This document shows, one piece after another, positions 22,501 to 35,432 of a stretch of 64,000 nucleotides of DNA; position 1 is the first letter of the stretch; every line of letters starts with the position of its first letter. A model generated the notes under the pieces. That model was given only the letters and a program-made list of their open reading frames with translations. It had not been told where the DNA came from and did no database searches. The position numbers were made by a program, and so were the translations under genes. Source of the stretch: Lates calcarifer (Eukaryota; Chordata; Actinopteri; Centropomidae). The stretch spans positions 1-64,000 of the forward strand of contig NC_066838.1 of the NCBI RefSeq assembly GCF_001640805.2, read 5' to 3'.

Positions 22501-25500
22501 TTACACACAGAGCATGGCAACAGCCAATCAGCAGTGAAAGCTGTGCATGCACAGTGCTCACACACAGTGTGTGTCACTACTGCATTCCTCCCGCATCACT
22601 CCTGCATTCCCGGCATAATGGCCTCCAGCATCATTCCCGCATTCCCTGCATTCCTCCCGCATCACTCCCGCATCATCCCGGCATAATGGCCTCCAGCATG
22701 ATTCCCGCATTCCCCGCATTCCTGGCATAATGGCCTCCAGCATCATTCCCGTATTCCCGGCTTTATAGCCATCCCTGCATTTCTCCTGCATCTCTGCTGC
22801 ATTCCTGCATCTCCTGCATCCCTGTTGCATTCCCGCATTATGGCCATCTCCCAGCAACTGCTTTTCCTGTGCATCACCACTGCATTCCCCTGCTTCATGG
22901 TACTCCCCCTTGCTTGCTTCCTTTCCTCTGATTTAGGTTGCTCATCAGGTACAGTACACCTTACTTTTGGGGGGAGGTTCTTCTGTGTAGAGGGTAAAGG
23001 GTGCAGGCCACACCTTACTACTCTCTGTTGCAATCTTCTTCTGTGCTCAAGTCTATCATTCCATGTTCACGCAATTTATCCCTCTTCATTTCTCTTCTTT
23101 CTCACACTCTTTTGTTCTCCTACTACACTGTCCTGATTGAAATGATACTTCAGTCAGGAAAGCTATCCCCGCGCACATCATCTGAATTTTATGAACGTTT
23201 CCCAGCTCTGCTAAGTTTCCCCTATTCTCTGCTATATTCATTCAATCACCACCTTTCACAATCACCTAGAGCATCTCTTCATGCATCACATAGCATTTCC
23301 CACTCTAATAACTTTTGACCTCTTTATTTTCGCCAGTCCCTTAATCCCTAATAGCTCGCCTTTCTTCCCTGCATAGCTACCACTCTTTCCTCTTTACCAT
23401 TCCATGGTAGCTGCTTTTATGTGCGGATCAAAACATTTTTGCTCTTTCTCCCATTTAGCATTATGCGCCAGGTATGGTTTACCTTAATTTTTGGGGGGTA
23501 GTTTCCTATATCGGAAGCACCACTTTAAAATCTGAATGCTTCCCCATGCTGGGGTCTAAGCGCCAAAACTCTTTCTCCTGTGCACAATAAAATTCTATTC
23601 TAATCCAGATTTGTGCATGTTTTTCTCTAAGTCTCTCCTGATTGAACTGTTGGTGCTACCATTATTTGTTCTAATGTAATTTAAGGATCGTGTGGGTGCT
23701 GGAGCCAATCCCAGCTGACATTGGGGGAGAGGTGGGGTACACCCTGTACGGATCGCCAATCCATAGCAGGGCCAACATACCGCATAAAGACAAACAACCA
23801 CACTCACACTCACATTCACACCTACAGGAAATTTAGAGTCACCAATTAACCTAACACACATCTTTGGACTGTGGGAGGAAGCCAGAGTACCTGGAGAGAA
23901 CCCACACAGGCACAGAGAGAACACACAGAAAAGTCACAGAAAAACACAGAAAATCCCACAGGCAAACCAGGGCTCGAATTCAGGACCTTCCTGCTGTGAG
24001 GCAACAGTGCTAACCACTGCACCACCATGTCACCCCTCATTTAAAGATTTCAATGCTAAAAAAAAATCTGGGCTTGCAGAATGTCACATAAAGTCAGTGG
24101 ACTTTGTGTTTGTGGGAATATTTGCTTTTTATTCTTTACATTGAAATTCAGTGTCTGATTTAGAAAAGAGCCAATAAAATGACCTAAAAGAAAACACTTG
24201 CTCCCCTGTTCAGGAACATTCTTAATAATTATCATCTTACTGTCCCTGACTGCTTTAACTAAGCCTGGAGCTAGTTTATTATCTTTAGCTTTAGGTGCTG
24301 GTAGGTAAATTTTGTTACCTTTGAAGACAGACAGTTTAGCTATAGCCTCATGTTTCCACTCTTTATGCTGAACCAAGCTAACTGGCAGCTGGTTGTGGAT
24401 ACATATTGAATGAACCAACATGAGCATATTATTAACCTTCTCACCCATCTCTCAAAAGAAAAGAGAAAAAGCATAATTTCCCAATTTTGCGTATAACATT
24501 TCTTTAACACAGCATTGGTGTCAAAGCACATGTGGAACTATAAGTCTAGTCCAGACATTCAACTGGTTTTTGCTGTTTCTGCAACATGATGTACTTGATA
24601 AACAACATTATTGGTATGTTGTGTTTGTACCATCTGATGGTTAATTTAATTTAAATGAACACTGGAGAGCACTGGAAGCTGTATGTGTAGGTGCATGTTT
24701 CCTACCTAGTAGACCACTCCTCTTCATTCTTGGCTCTCTCCTTTCTGGCAGCTCTCTGCTTCTCCTCCAGTCTCTCCTTCTCCTTACTCGCCTCATCTGC
24801 ACAAAAACAAGTCACAGCCTCTGTGGTTTCTGCCTGAGACCATTTGGCTTGTGGATCAAGTAAAAGTGACTAGTTTTTCAATACATTTTCACTTCAAGTT
24901 AATAAGGTTGTATACTCTTAGAACAGTCTTATTATTAATAATCTTTTTGTCTCACTGGGAGTAATTTTAATACACCATTCTTTTACATTTATTATTCAGC
25001 AACAAAATGTAGCATTACTGAAAAGTCTTGAAAGAATAATCTGAACGTCAGCTGTAACTTCTCATCATGCTTTTAATTTATTTATTTAAAAGAATATAAG
25101 GTTTCTGTAGGGCACAGCTGGCAAACAAATTAGTTTGTTCAGGCAACCAGAAATGCATTTTTCACTGAGAAGACTCTTAAATTACATTACCCATGTTGCC
25201 ATTCTCCATGGCTCTGATGTCAGGCCTGAAGCGACAGTCAGTAGGGGCCAAGATGGCCTCCATTCCAGGCTCCAGTTCATTGAGAGACATCGCAAAGTTT
25301 GTGAAGTTGTACATCTGGGGGAAGGATGAGCAGGATTTTGAGTGTGTGTGTATGTAAATGTGGATGTGTATTCCATTACTCACGTCTGACACTGTGGTCA
25401 GCAGCACTGGAGCCCCCCTAGGCCACAGTGCTGGCCCCTCTTCTCTTCACCCTGTACACTTCAGACTTCTGTTACAACTCTGAGCTGTGTCACATACAGA

Positions 25501-28500
25501 AGTATGCCGATGACACAGCCATCATTGGGTGCATCAGAGATGACAGAGAGGAGGAGTATCAGAGACTGGTGGGGGATTTTGCTGCATGGCGCCACACTAA
25601 CCACCTACAGCTCAACACCTCTAAGATGAAGGAGCTAGTCATTGACTTTGGGAGGTCCAGACCAAGACCGCGACCAGTCCTGTTAGAGGGAGCTGAGGTG
25701 GAGGCTGTGGACTCTTACAAATACCTCAGGCTGTGGATGGATAACAAACTGGACTGGACAACACACATGCCCTCACGCTCTCTGACTCCTCACTTGGGGG
25801 GAGGAGGAGGACAGAAGAGAGTGGTAGCCACTTAATGTGCAATAACCCACCTGGACACTCAATAACTTCATCCACCGCCAGCCATATACAGTTCAGTATA
25901 TTTATATTTACCTTAATGCCATATACAGTCCAATATACTCAGTATATTTATCTTAATTCATTCTTATTCTACTCTATTTATATTTTGTGTTGTTTGCAAA
26001 CTGTCCTGTGTGCTGCTTCTGTCTGTTGTTTGCAAACTGTCGTTTGCAACTGTCCTGTGTGCTGTGTCTATCTGTATAAGCTGCTGGAAACTTAATATCC
26101 CTGAGGGAGTCATCCCAAAGGGATCAATAAAGTCTGTCTAACTCTAAGTCATTAATCATTTGTCCTATATACATTCAAATCTGTTTGATCACCAATCAAA
26201 ATCAAGTATCAGCATTCACATTTAAGATAAACCATTGACTGCAACAACCCATTCACTGCATTTTTTGTATCTGAAAAGCATTTAATCAACTGACTGTCAA
26301 CTGATTCACTCCTGATGTGTGCAGGAGCCTCCTTTGAAACAAAATGTTAACTCAAATTTCTTGCCACTGAGACTCAGGGGTGTGTGATTTGTACCTCTGT
26401 GTGTTTCAGTCTGTCTGTGCACACGTTTTTATTTTTATACCATAGCAGAGTGAGCTGGTCTGGAATCTATCCTCCACAGTAGAGTGCTTCCTGGTACAAC
26501 AGACACCGTTTCTTGGACTTCGGGCATGTCATCTGCGTCATCGTTCTCTGCTCCCTCGGACTCCTCCTGGAAATAAAACACTTCACTCTAACTATTGAAA
26601 TATTAAAAAATGCAACCACAAAGGTCACATAACTTTGTGAAAGACATTGGTTTAAATCGAAAGCTACGTACACACATTTTGCAGCTATAATACTAAAGCT
26701 GAATCGCTGACAGCATCATCACAAGCCTACACAAGCCTGTTGGTTTACCTGGATAAGAGCACACAGAACGCTGTGGACACCAACAAGAACTCAAGATAAA
26801 AAGACAACAAATAAATAGGACTAACCCCAAAATCATAAGACAGCAATTACAGAATAGAAACAACCCAATGTTATTCACAATCTGGGTGAAATGAAGGCAA
26901 CACAATACTGTTTTTTAAATATTTTATATACACATTAAAAATGGGAGCTTCCTTGAAAAACAGCAGACAAAAATTCCAGTCTCATAACAGCAACAATAAC
27001 AAATATTTTCTAACTTGTTCTCACATGTTTGTGCTTCTTGTTGTCTCCTTTCTTCTCTGACTTCTTGTGGCTCTCGAAAGTCTGAGGGTCGACACTCCAC
27101 ATGCACTCCGTCCACTTCCCATAGATGACACAGCGCTTCTTTTTACTGGACACAAAGAAAGACAGGACAGAGGAGGTGGATGAGAGGAAGAAGTAGTAGA
27201 GAAAGCATAGAAGAAGGACAAGATGAGGAAACAACAGAGGTGAAAAGCAGGAGAAGACAAAAAGTGAAGAAGACAAAGGTATACAATATATATAAAAGAT
27301 AAAGGGAATAAAAATATTAGAAAAGGACAAGTGGGCAGAGCAAGAAAAGGAGAGTAAATGTGAGTGGAGAACAAGGAAGAACTATATTAGTATAACAAAT
27401 GTTACAATATTCATGCTGAAGTTAATGTATCAGTAAACTCTGACCTCTTGTCCTGGATGTATCCCTCCACTTTGTGCAGCTCTTTGCCAAACATCCCACA
27501 GGGCTTGAAATTCAACACACACTTGTCTCCAGTGCTACAGGAGAAAAGAGAAGAACCAGTTAACATCTCTTCACAACCTGAGCTTTAAACATAAAATCTG
27601 AAATTAAAAAAAATCAATGCTGGCTTATTGGATTTTGTATGTTGGTTTTAATAAAAAAAAACAAAAAAAAAAACTGGGCAATAAAACCATAAATATAAAC
27701 CCTCCTGAGAGGTATGGTGTTGTGATGACAAGTTGCCATGCTTTCTATGCAAGGCACTTACTGAACTAACTTCAACAATTTCTTCATCTAAGCCATCAAC
27801 TTCCTATACCCCATCCCAATAGGTTGCTTAAGGAAGTTTTACTCTTAATTAGCAATTCTCTACTGGATATGATCAATCTGTCTATATTCTACTAACAGGC
27901 TGTGGCACACTCTTATGAAGTAGCTGTAATCAAACCTCTTCTAAAAAAAGCCTACTCTCGATCCAGGCACATTAGCTAACTACCGACTTATATCTCCCCT
28001 CTCTGGATCCTGGAAAAAACAGTCGCAAAACACTTATGTGACTTTCTACACAACTATAGTTTATTTGAGGATTTTTAGTCAGGATTTAGATTGCATGATT
28101 GCACAGAGACTGCACTTGTGAAAGTTACAAATGACCCTGTCATCACACCAGACAATGGAACTGCCTCTGTACTTTTCTTGTTAGATCTTGATTGACCATC
28201 CTATTTCATACTTATTACAATTTATTTGCATTAAAGGAATTGCACTAAAGCAGTCTAAGGCCTATCTATCTGATAGGCTTCAGTTTGTACATGTTAATGA
28301 CAACTCCTCCATATACACAAAAGTTAGACATGGAGCTCCTCAAGGGTCTGTGCTTGGACCAATTCTATTCACCTTGTATATGCTTCCTTTAGGCAACATT
28401 ATCAGGAATCACTCCATAAACTTCCATTGTTATGCAGATGATACACAGCTATATTTGTCAGTGAAGTGTTACGGTCACCCTCCTCTTCCTCAGTTTCTGC

Positions 28501-31500
28501 CCTGGTTTTGTCTCTTTCCCGCCCTCTCCCTCTGTGTGTAGGTGTGTGTGCGCTTATTCCACAGGGGCGTGGCGTGGCACTGGCACAGCTGAAACTTATT
28601 AACTCATCCTCACCCGTTCATCACCCTAGTCTGCTCGTCACTCAACGCCAGTTTGTTCCATCTGCCTTAGTGGTAACTTCTGGCCTCTCAGTTGAACCCT
28701 TGCAGTAAATTCTGACCATTTCTGAGTCTCTATTTGAGTAAGCTGTTTAGTGACTCTGTCTCTGTTTGTCCCAGTCTTCCGCCAATGCCTTTGTCCACTC
28801 CTGTGGATGTCTCTGCACCCTCCCTACGTAACTCCTTCTCCCGTACTCAGGTGCAGGCTGTTCTTCTGTGGGAGACCACTCTGATCGATTTTGGGGCTGA
28901 CAAAAATTTTCTTGACTCTTCCACTGCCACTCACCTGGGTATCACCTGTCCTGAATCTCCCTATGCCAAAGGAGGTAAATGCCTTGGATGGCAGACTACT
29001 TGCCCAAGTGACTCACCAGATCATCCCCATTATTCTACTCACTTCTGGTAATCATTAGGAGAGAATTCAGTTTTTGTTGATCCCCTCACCTCAAGCAGTT
29101 TTGATCCTTGGTCAGCCCTGGCTTAAGACCCATAATCCCCATATCGACTGGGTAAGCGGCACCATCCTCAGCTGGAGCTCTAAGTGCCAGACCACCTGCT
29201 TACATTCTGCTGTCACCCATCATGATTTCTCTGCTTACTCAGATTCCGAACCCCTAGATCTCTTCCTGGTTCCTCCTGCGTATTATGACTTAGGGGAGGT
29301 TTTTAGTAAGTCCCGAGCTGTCTCTCTTCCTCCTCACAAACCATATGACTGTGCTATTGAGCTGCTTCCAGGTGCCACTCCCCACTATCCAGTTGTTCCA
29401 TCTCTCCTGCCCCGAATGTGAGTGCATGGAGAGGTACATTCACGAGTCCCTGGCCGCTGGTTTAATCCGTCCATCCTCTTCCCATTTGGGAGGCGGGGTT
29501 TTCTTTGTTAAGAAGAAAGATGGTTCCCTTCGACCCTGCATTGATTACCGTGGTCTCAACAACATAACAATAAAGGGAAAATACTCACTTCCTCTCATGG
29601 ACTCATCTTTCACACCCCTACATCAGGCTACGGTTGTCACTAAGCTTGACCTCAGGAACGCTTACCACCTGGTGCGAATCAGGGAAGGGGATGAGTAGAA
29701 GACGGTGTTCAACACTCCCCTGGGCCATTTTGAGTATCAGGTGATGCCATTTGGTCTCACGAATGCCCCTGCTGTCCCCACTGTCTTCAAAGCTCTCATT
29801 AATGACATCCTGCGGGACATGATAAACCGTTTTGTCATAGTGTACCTGGATGACATCCTCATCTTCTCCCAGATTCCTGCTGAACATCAACATCATGTCA
29901 GGTCAGTGCTCAAGAGGCTGCTGGAGAATAAATTGTTTGTGAAGGCGGAGAAATGTGAATTATATGTGTCCTCTGTGAGTTTTCTGGGATTTTTGGTGGA
30001 GTGTGGACAGGTGAAACCAAACCCTGTGAAGGTGAAGGCAGTGGTGGAGTGGCCCCAGCCTGATACTCGGAAACAACTTCAGAGATTTCTGGGCTTTGCT
30101 AATTTCTACCGCAGGTTCATCCCTAACTTCAGCAAGATAGTAATTCCACTCACCACACTCACCTCAGTTTCAACTCTATTTTCCTGGTCCTCTGAGGCCG
30201 ATGGGGCCTTCAACACTCTCAAGTCACTGTTTACCTCAGCCCCAATCCTCATTCATCCAGACAGTTTACTGTGGAGGTGGACGCTTTGGACTCTGGCGTG
30301 GGGGTGGTTCTGTCCAGCATTCCACTTTAGATACACAAACTTCACCCTTGTGCCTTCTTTTCCTATTGTCTTTCTCCCACAGAGTGCAACTATGACATAG
30401 GAAACCGGGAACTCCTCGCTGTGGTGCTGGCTTTGGAAGAGTGGAGGCATTGGCTGGAGAGGACTGAAGTGTCATTCCTGGTTTGGATTGATCATAAGAA
30501 CCTAGCATACCTCCAGTCAGCCCGGAGGCTCGGTCCCCGTCAAGCCCAATGGGTCTTACTCCTGACCCAGTTTAACTTCACTCTGTCCTACAGGCCTGGC
30601 TCGAAGAATGTGAAACCCGATGCTCTGTCCTGTCAGTCAGAACCCCCAGCACCCATCACCATCCCAGAAACTATTCTTCCTCCTTCCTGTGTGGTGGCTG
30701 TGGCTCAGTCTATCAAAGGGGAGACCTGGTCTGGTTAGGAGAGATGGCATTCATCCCACTTTTGATGGAGCATCTCTCATATCTAGAAATCTGACATCTG
30801 AGTTTATTAGGAAGCCAAAGCCCTGACAATCCAGAGTTCAGGCCAGGAGACAGAGCTGCAGTCTTACACACTTCTCTGTGCCTCCTTTAGAGCAGTCACC
30901 CCCCCCATTACTCCATAGAGACTGTGTCTGCCCCCCAACCATTTAAATTAACTAAATCAAAGGTTAACAAAAGAGGAGTTAGTCACAATAATGTCATAAA
31001 AATCAACACAGCCAATTCAAATGTACAGCAAAATAAAATAATTAAATGTGGATTACTCAATATCAGATCTCTCTCATCTCTCTCTCTCATAGATCAGATT
31101 ACCATCTTGATCTATTTTGTCTGACTGAAACCTGGCTGTGTCAGGATGAGTATGTTAGCCTGAATGAACCCACCCCCCCAGTCATTTTAATACTCACGTT
31201 CCCCGAGACACCTGCTGTGGAGGTGGAGTCGCAGCCATTTTCGGTTCCAGCTTACTAATTAGTGCTAAACCTAAATTATAATTTATTTGAAAGTCTTGTT
31301 CTTAGTCTGTCCCACCCATGGTAGAAAACATTAAAGCCAATTCTATTTGTTGTAGTGTACCGTCCTCCTGGTCCATACTCTGATTTCTTATCTGAATTTT
31401 CAGAGTTTCTGTCGAGTTTGGTACTTAAAACAGATAAAGTTAATTATCGTAGGCAACTTCAATATTCATGTTGATGTCAATAATGACAGCCTTAGCTCTG

Positions 31501-34500
31501 CTTTTTCTTCAGTAAATAAACCCAGTCACTGTTTGAGTCACACTCTCTTGTTTTAGCTTATGCTATTGACATTGAACATGTAACAGTCTTCCCACAGAAT
31601 CCCGTTCTATCAGACCACTTTTTAATCACTTTCGAATTTATATTGCTGTATTATCAGCAATAAACATCCTGACTAGAAATATTTCAGATCATGCAGTAGT
31701 TAAATTCTAGGAAATTATTCCCACTAACTTAGGTCCAGTGCCTCATCTTAATTTAGCAGAAGCTACTCCCTCCCAGCTTTATCATCTTGTAGACAGCGTT
31801 GCAGACTCACTACGTACAACTCTAGATTCCTTCACCCCCCTAAAAATGAAAACAATAAAGAGAAAGAGGCAAGCTCCATGGTTCAACTCCCAAACCTGTA
31901 CACTGAAACAAACAGCACGTAGGCTTGAAAGAGTGTGGCGTTCCACCAAACTGGAAGAATCCCACTTAGCCTGGCAAGATAGTGTCAAAAGATATAAAAA
32001 GGCCCTCTGTAATGCAAGAGACGCCTATTACTCATCATTAATAGAGGATAATAAGAACAACCCCAGGCTTCTTTTCAGCACTGTAGCCAGGCTGACAGAG
32101 AGTCACAGCTCTATAGATCCACACATCCCTTTAACCCTCAGCAGCAATGATTTTATGAACTTTTTTAATGATAAAATCTCACAGCACAGAGACAGCACTT
32201 GTAAAAGTTACAAATGACCTCCTGATCGCATCAGACAACGGACTTGTTTCTGTACTTGTCTTGTTAGATCTCAGTGCTGCTTTTGATATGATTGACCATC
32301 ACATCCTTTTACAGAGACTGGAGCACTTTATTGGTATTAAAGGAACTGCACTAAACTGGTTTAAGTCCTATCTATCTGATAGGCTTTAGTTTGTACATGT
32401 TAACAACTACACCTCCAGGTACACAAAAGTTAGACATGGAGTTCCACAAGGGTCAGTGCTTGGACCAATCCTCTTCACTTTGTATATGCTCCCCTTGGGC
32501 AATATTATCAGGAAACACTCCATAAATTTCCATTGTTATGCAGATGATACACAGCTTTATCTGTCAATGGAGCCTAATGAAACCAATCATCTAGCCAAAC
32601 TCCAGGATTGTCTTCGGGACATTAAAACCTGGATGACAAGCAATTTTTTATTACTGAACTCAGATAAAACTGAAGTCATTGTACTTGGTCCTGAACACAT
32701 CAGAAATACATTTTCTAATAATGTAGTTCCACTAGACGGCATTGTCCTGGCTCCCAGCTCCACTGTAAAGAATCTGGGAGTCATCTTTGATCAGGATGTC
32801 CTTTAACTCACACATAAGACAAACTTCTAGGACTGCCTTCTTTCACCTGCGTAATATCACCAAAATGAGACATTTTCTGTCTCAAAAGGATGCAGAAAAA
32901 CTAGTCCATGCATTTGTTACTTCTAGGCTGGACTACTGTAATTCATTATTATCAGGCTGCCCCAACAAGTCACTAAAGACTCTGCAGCTGATTCAAAATG
33001 CTGCAGCACGATTACTGACAGGAACTAGGAAAAGAAACCATATTTCTCCTGTGTTAGCTTCTCTACACTGGCTCCCAGTCAAATCCAGAATTGAATTCAA
33101 AATCCTCCTCCTCACATAAAAAGCCCTTAATGGTCAGGCTCCATCTTACCTTAAAGATCTCATAGTCCCCTACAATCCCACTAGGACTATGCGCTCCCAG
33201 AATGCTGGTTTAGTGGTGGTTCCCGGAGTTTCCAAGAGTTGAATAGGAGGAAGAGCCATCAGTTATCAGGCTCCTCTACTGTGGAACCTTCTCCCAGTTT
33301 CGGTTCGGGAGGCACACACCCTCTGTACCTTTAAGAGTCGTCTGAAAACTCTCCTCTTTGATAAAGCTTATAGTTAGGGTTGGCTCAGGCTTGAACCATC
33401 CCTTAGTTGTGCTGCTATAGGCCTAGACTGCCGGGAGATCTCCCATGATGCGCTGAGCTTCTCTCTCCACTCAACACCTGCGGCTATAATTAGAAATTAC
33501 TTAAACTTATTAGTATTGCTATGTTAGCAGTCAATACTTTAATTATCACTATTATCATTACTACTGCTGTAATATTGGCATCACCTTACGTTTTATATGA
33601 CCCCCCCAAACCAGTCGAGGCAGATGGCTGCCCACCCTAAGTTCGGTTTCTGTCTCTTAAAAGGAAGTTTTTCCTTGCCACTGTCGCCTAGTACTGCTCA
33701 TGGTGGGATTTGTTGGGTCTCTCTCTGTAAATACCTATTTTAAGTATGGACCTGCTCTACATGAAAAGTGCCTTGAGATGACTTTTGTTGTGATTCGGCG
33801 CTATATAAATATATTGAATTGAACTGAATAATTCTCAGTGACCGTACTTTAACCTTGGTGCAGTTCAGTTCATGTCTTTTTCTATTAAGTGAAGTGTGAT
33901 AGTTTGATAATAGGTGCCAAGATGACATCAGGCTAATGCCGATGTCGCTACAGCCTACAAATTATGTAATTATAATGCACTCAGCTCCCATAGTGTGTTA
34001 AATTATTCTATGTGCTCATTATTAGAAATACAACTTGCAGACATCATTCAAGTGTCATTTACATACCTGTGGTTCACTATTTCCACTGTGCCATACTGTT
34101 CTATCCACAGTTTGCCTAGGATGATGTTGTGTACACAGCAGTAAGGGTTAGTCCAAGTGTATGCCTCGTTGTGCCTGGGGAAGAGGAGCAGGAATGGAAG
34201 AAGCAAAGGGAATGAAGGACAGGGAAGAGGAGAGGAAAATAAAACAGCATTAAGGAATGACAGGATAATGCAGAAAGCAGGATAACAGAATAAAGTAGAA
34301 TAAGACCAAACAAAGAGAGGAAAACAAAAGAGAAAGCATATGTTTAGTACATTCCTCTGCTGCTAAGATCCATTGCACATTTCATTTTATTAATTATATA
34401 TATATATAGGCGGAGAAATGTGAATATATATATATATATATATACACATATGTACATATGTACAATATAGTATATTTTAAAGTAGTGTGTCACTCTCATT

Positions 34501-34784
34501 CAACACTCTCATTTTCACCACCCTCCTTTTCAGACTCACTTGAGTAGTTCTAATGTGATGGTCCCTTTAGGTTCAGCCTCAACACTCTTGCCCCAGAACT
34601 TGAGTTTGGGGTAGATGGAGCCGTGGAAGATGAAGTCCCCGGCCAGGCTCTCTGCATGGAAGGCACTGACTGGGGGATGATGGGATACCTGCTCTGATAC
34701 CAGCCGGAAACCCTGCTCCTCTCTGTATGAAGAAGCAGTGAAAAAAAGGATAAATGCACTATTTCAATAGGTGACCTTAAAAAG

Positions 34785-34848
<64 letters not shown>

Positions 34849-35399
34849 GTAGGTGTGTGTGCATGTGTTGGTCAGTGTGTGTGCACCTGGTGAGTTCATA
34901 GGTCTCCCCCAGCAGAGGGTTGAAGGGTTTTCCAGTTCTATCCCATTGAGATGCAACTGCTGACACAGCAAAAGCAGCTACTGCCTGAAGACAAGCAATC
35001 ACAGTCGAGTCAATTTTATCTATATAGCGCCAATTCACGACAGACGTTATCTTGAGGCACTGTAGATATAGAACAGATCTAGTCCGTACTCTTTAAACAG
35101 AACATGTTAGTGTGTGTATGTGTGTGTATTTGTGACATTACAATGTTTTTATGTGTGTGTTTTTATTTCCATGCTGCATCTTCTCACATTAATTTTCTGG
35201 AGGTTGTCTGAGTCCATGAGTGCGTGTGACTGTGTCAGATTTGCATACCAAGTACTGGTTTAACCTTCCTCACCTGACACTTTATTATTATTATTAGTAA
35301 GTTATTATTACACTTTAGGATTTATTCATGAGACTCAATATGCTTACATTACTTAATGCACTATACAGTGAACATGATTTTTCTGTCTTATTTTTCTTT

Positions 35400-35432
<33 letters not shown>

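Larger units (their letters stand above)
21757..22870 (+). repeat. Degenerate minisatellite based on GCATTCC
   Basis: Variants of GCATTCCYGCATTCCTCCC, with interspersed CATAATGGC, recur many times across this stretch, for example at 21,785-21,930, 22,255-22,370 and 22,575-22,850. A SINE (about 21,933-22,222) and a piece beginning GGGATCGACCGG (about 22,379) interrupt it. Open frames on both strands here come from the repeat and are not genes. Confidence 0.8.

Noticed and set aside
24056..24448. 130-codon minus-strand frame as an additional osbpl1a exon or gene
   Set aside because: osbpl1a splices in phase around it (24,706 to 19,503), and the region resembles a common interspersed repeat.
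25428..25835. Reverse transcriptase frames as a retron or a host telomerase-like gene
   Set aside because: Blocks and 3' ends match Rex1/Babar and L2 LINEs, and all copies are truncated or frameshifted.
34550..35038. 162-codon minus-strand frame rich in RE repeats as a single coding exon
   Set aside because: It runs through two real exons, their intron and the CT microsatellite in mixed frames. Splice sites at 34,722 and 34,887 and family similarity define the true exons.
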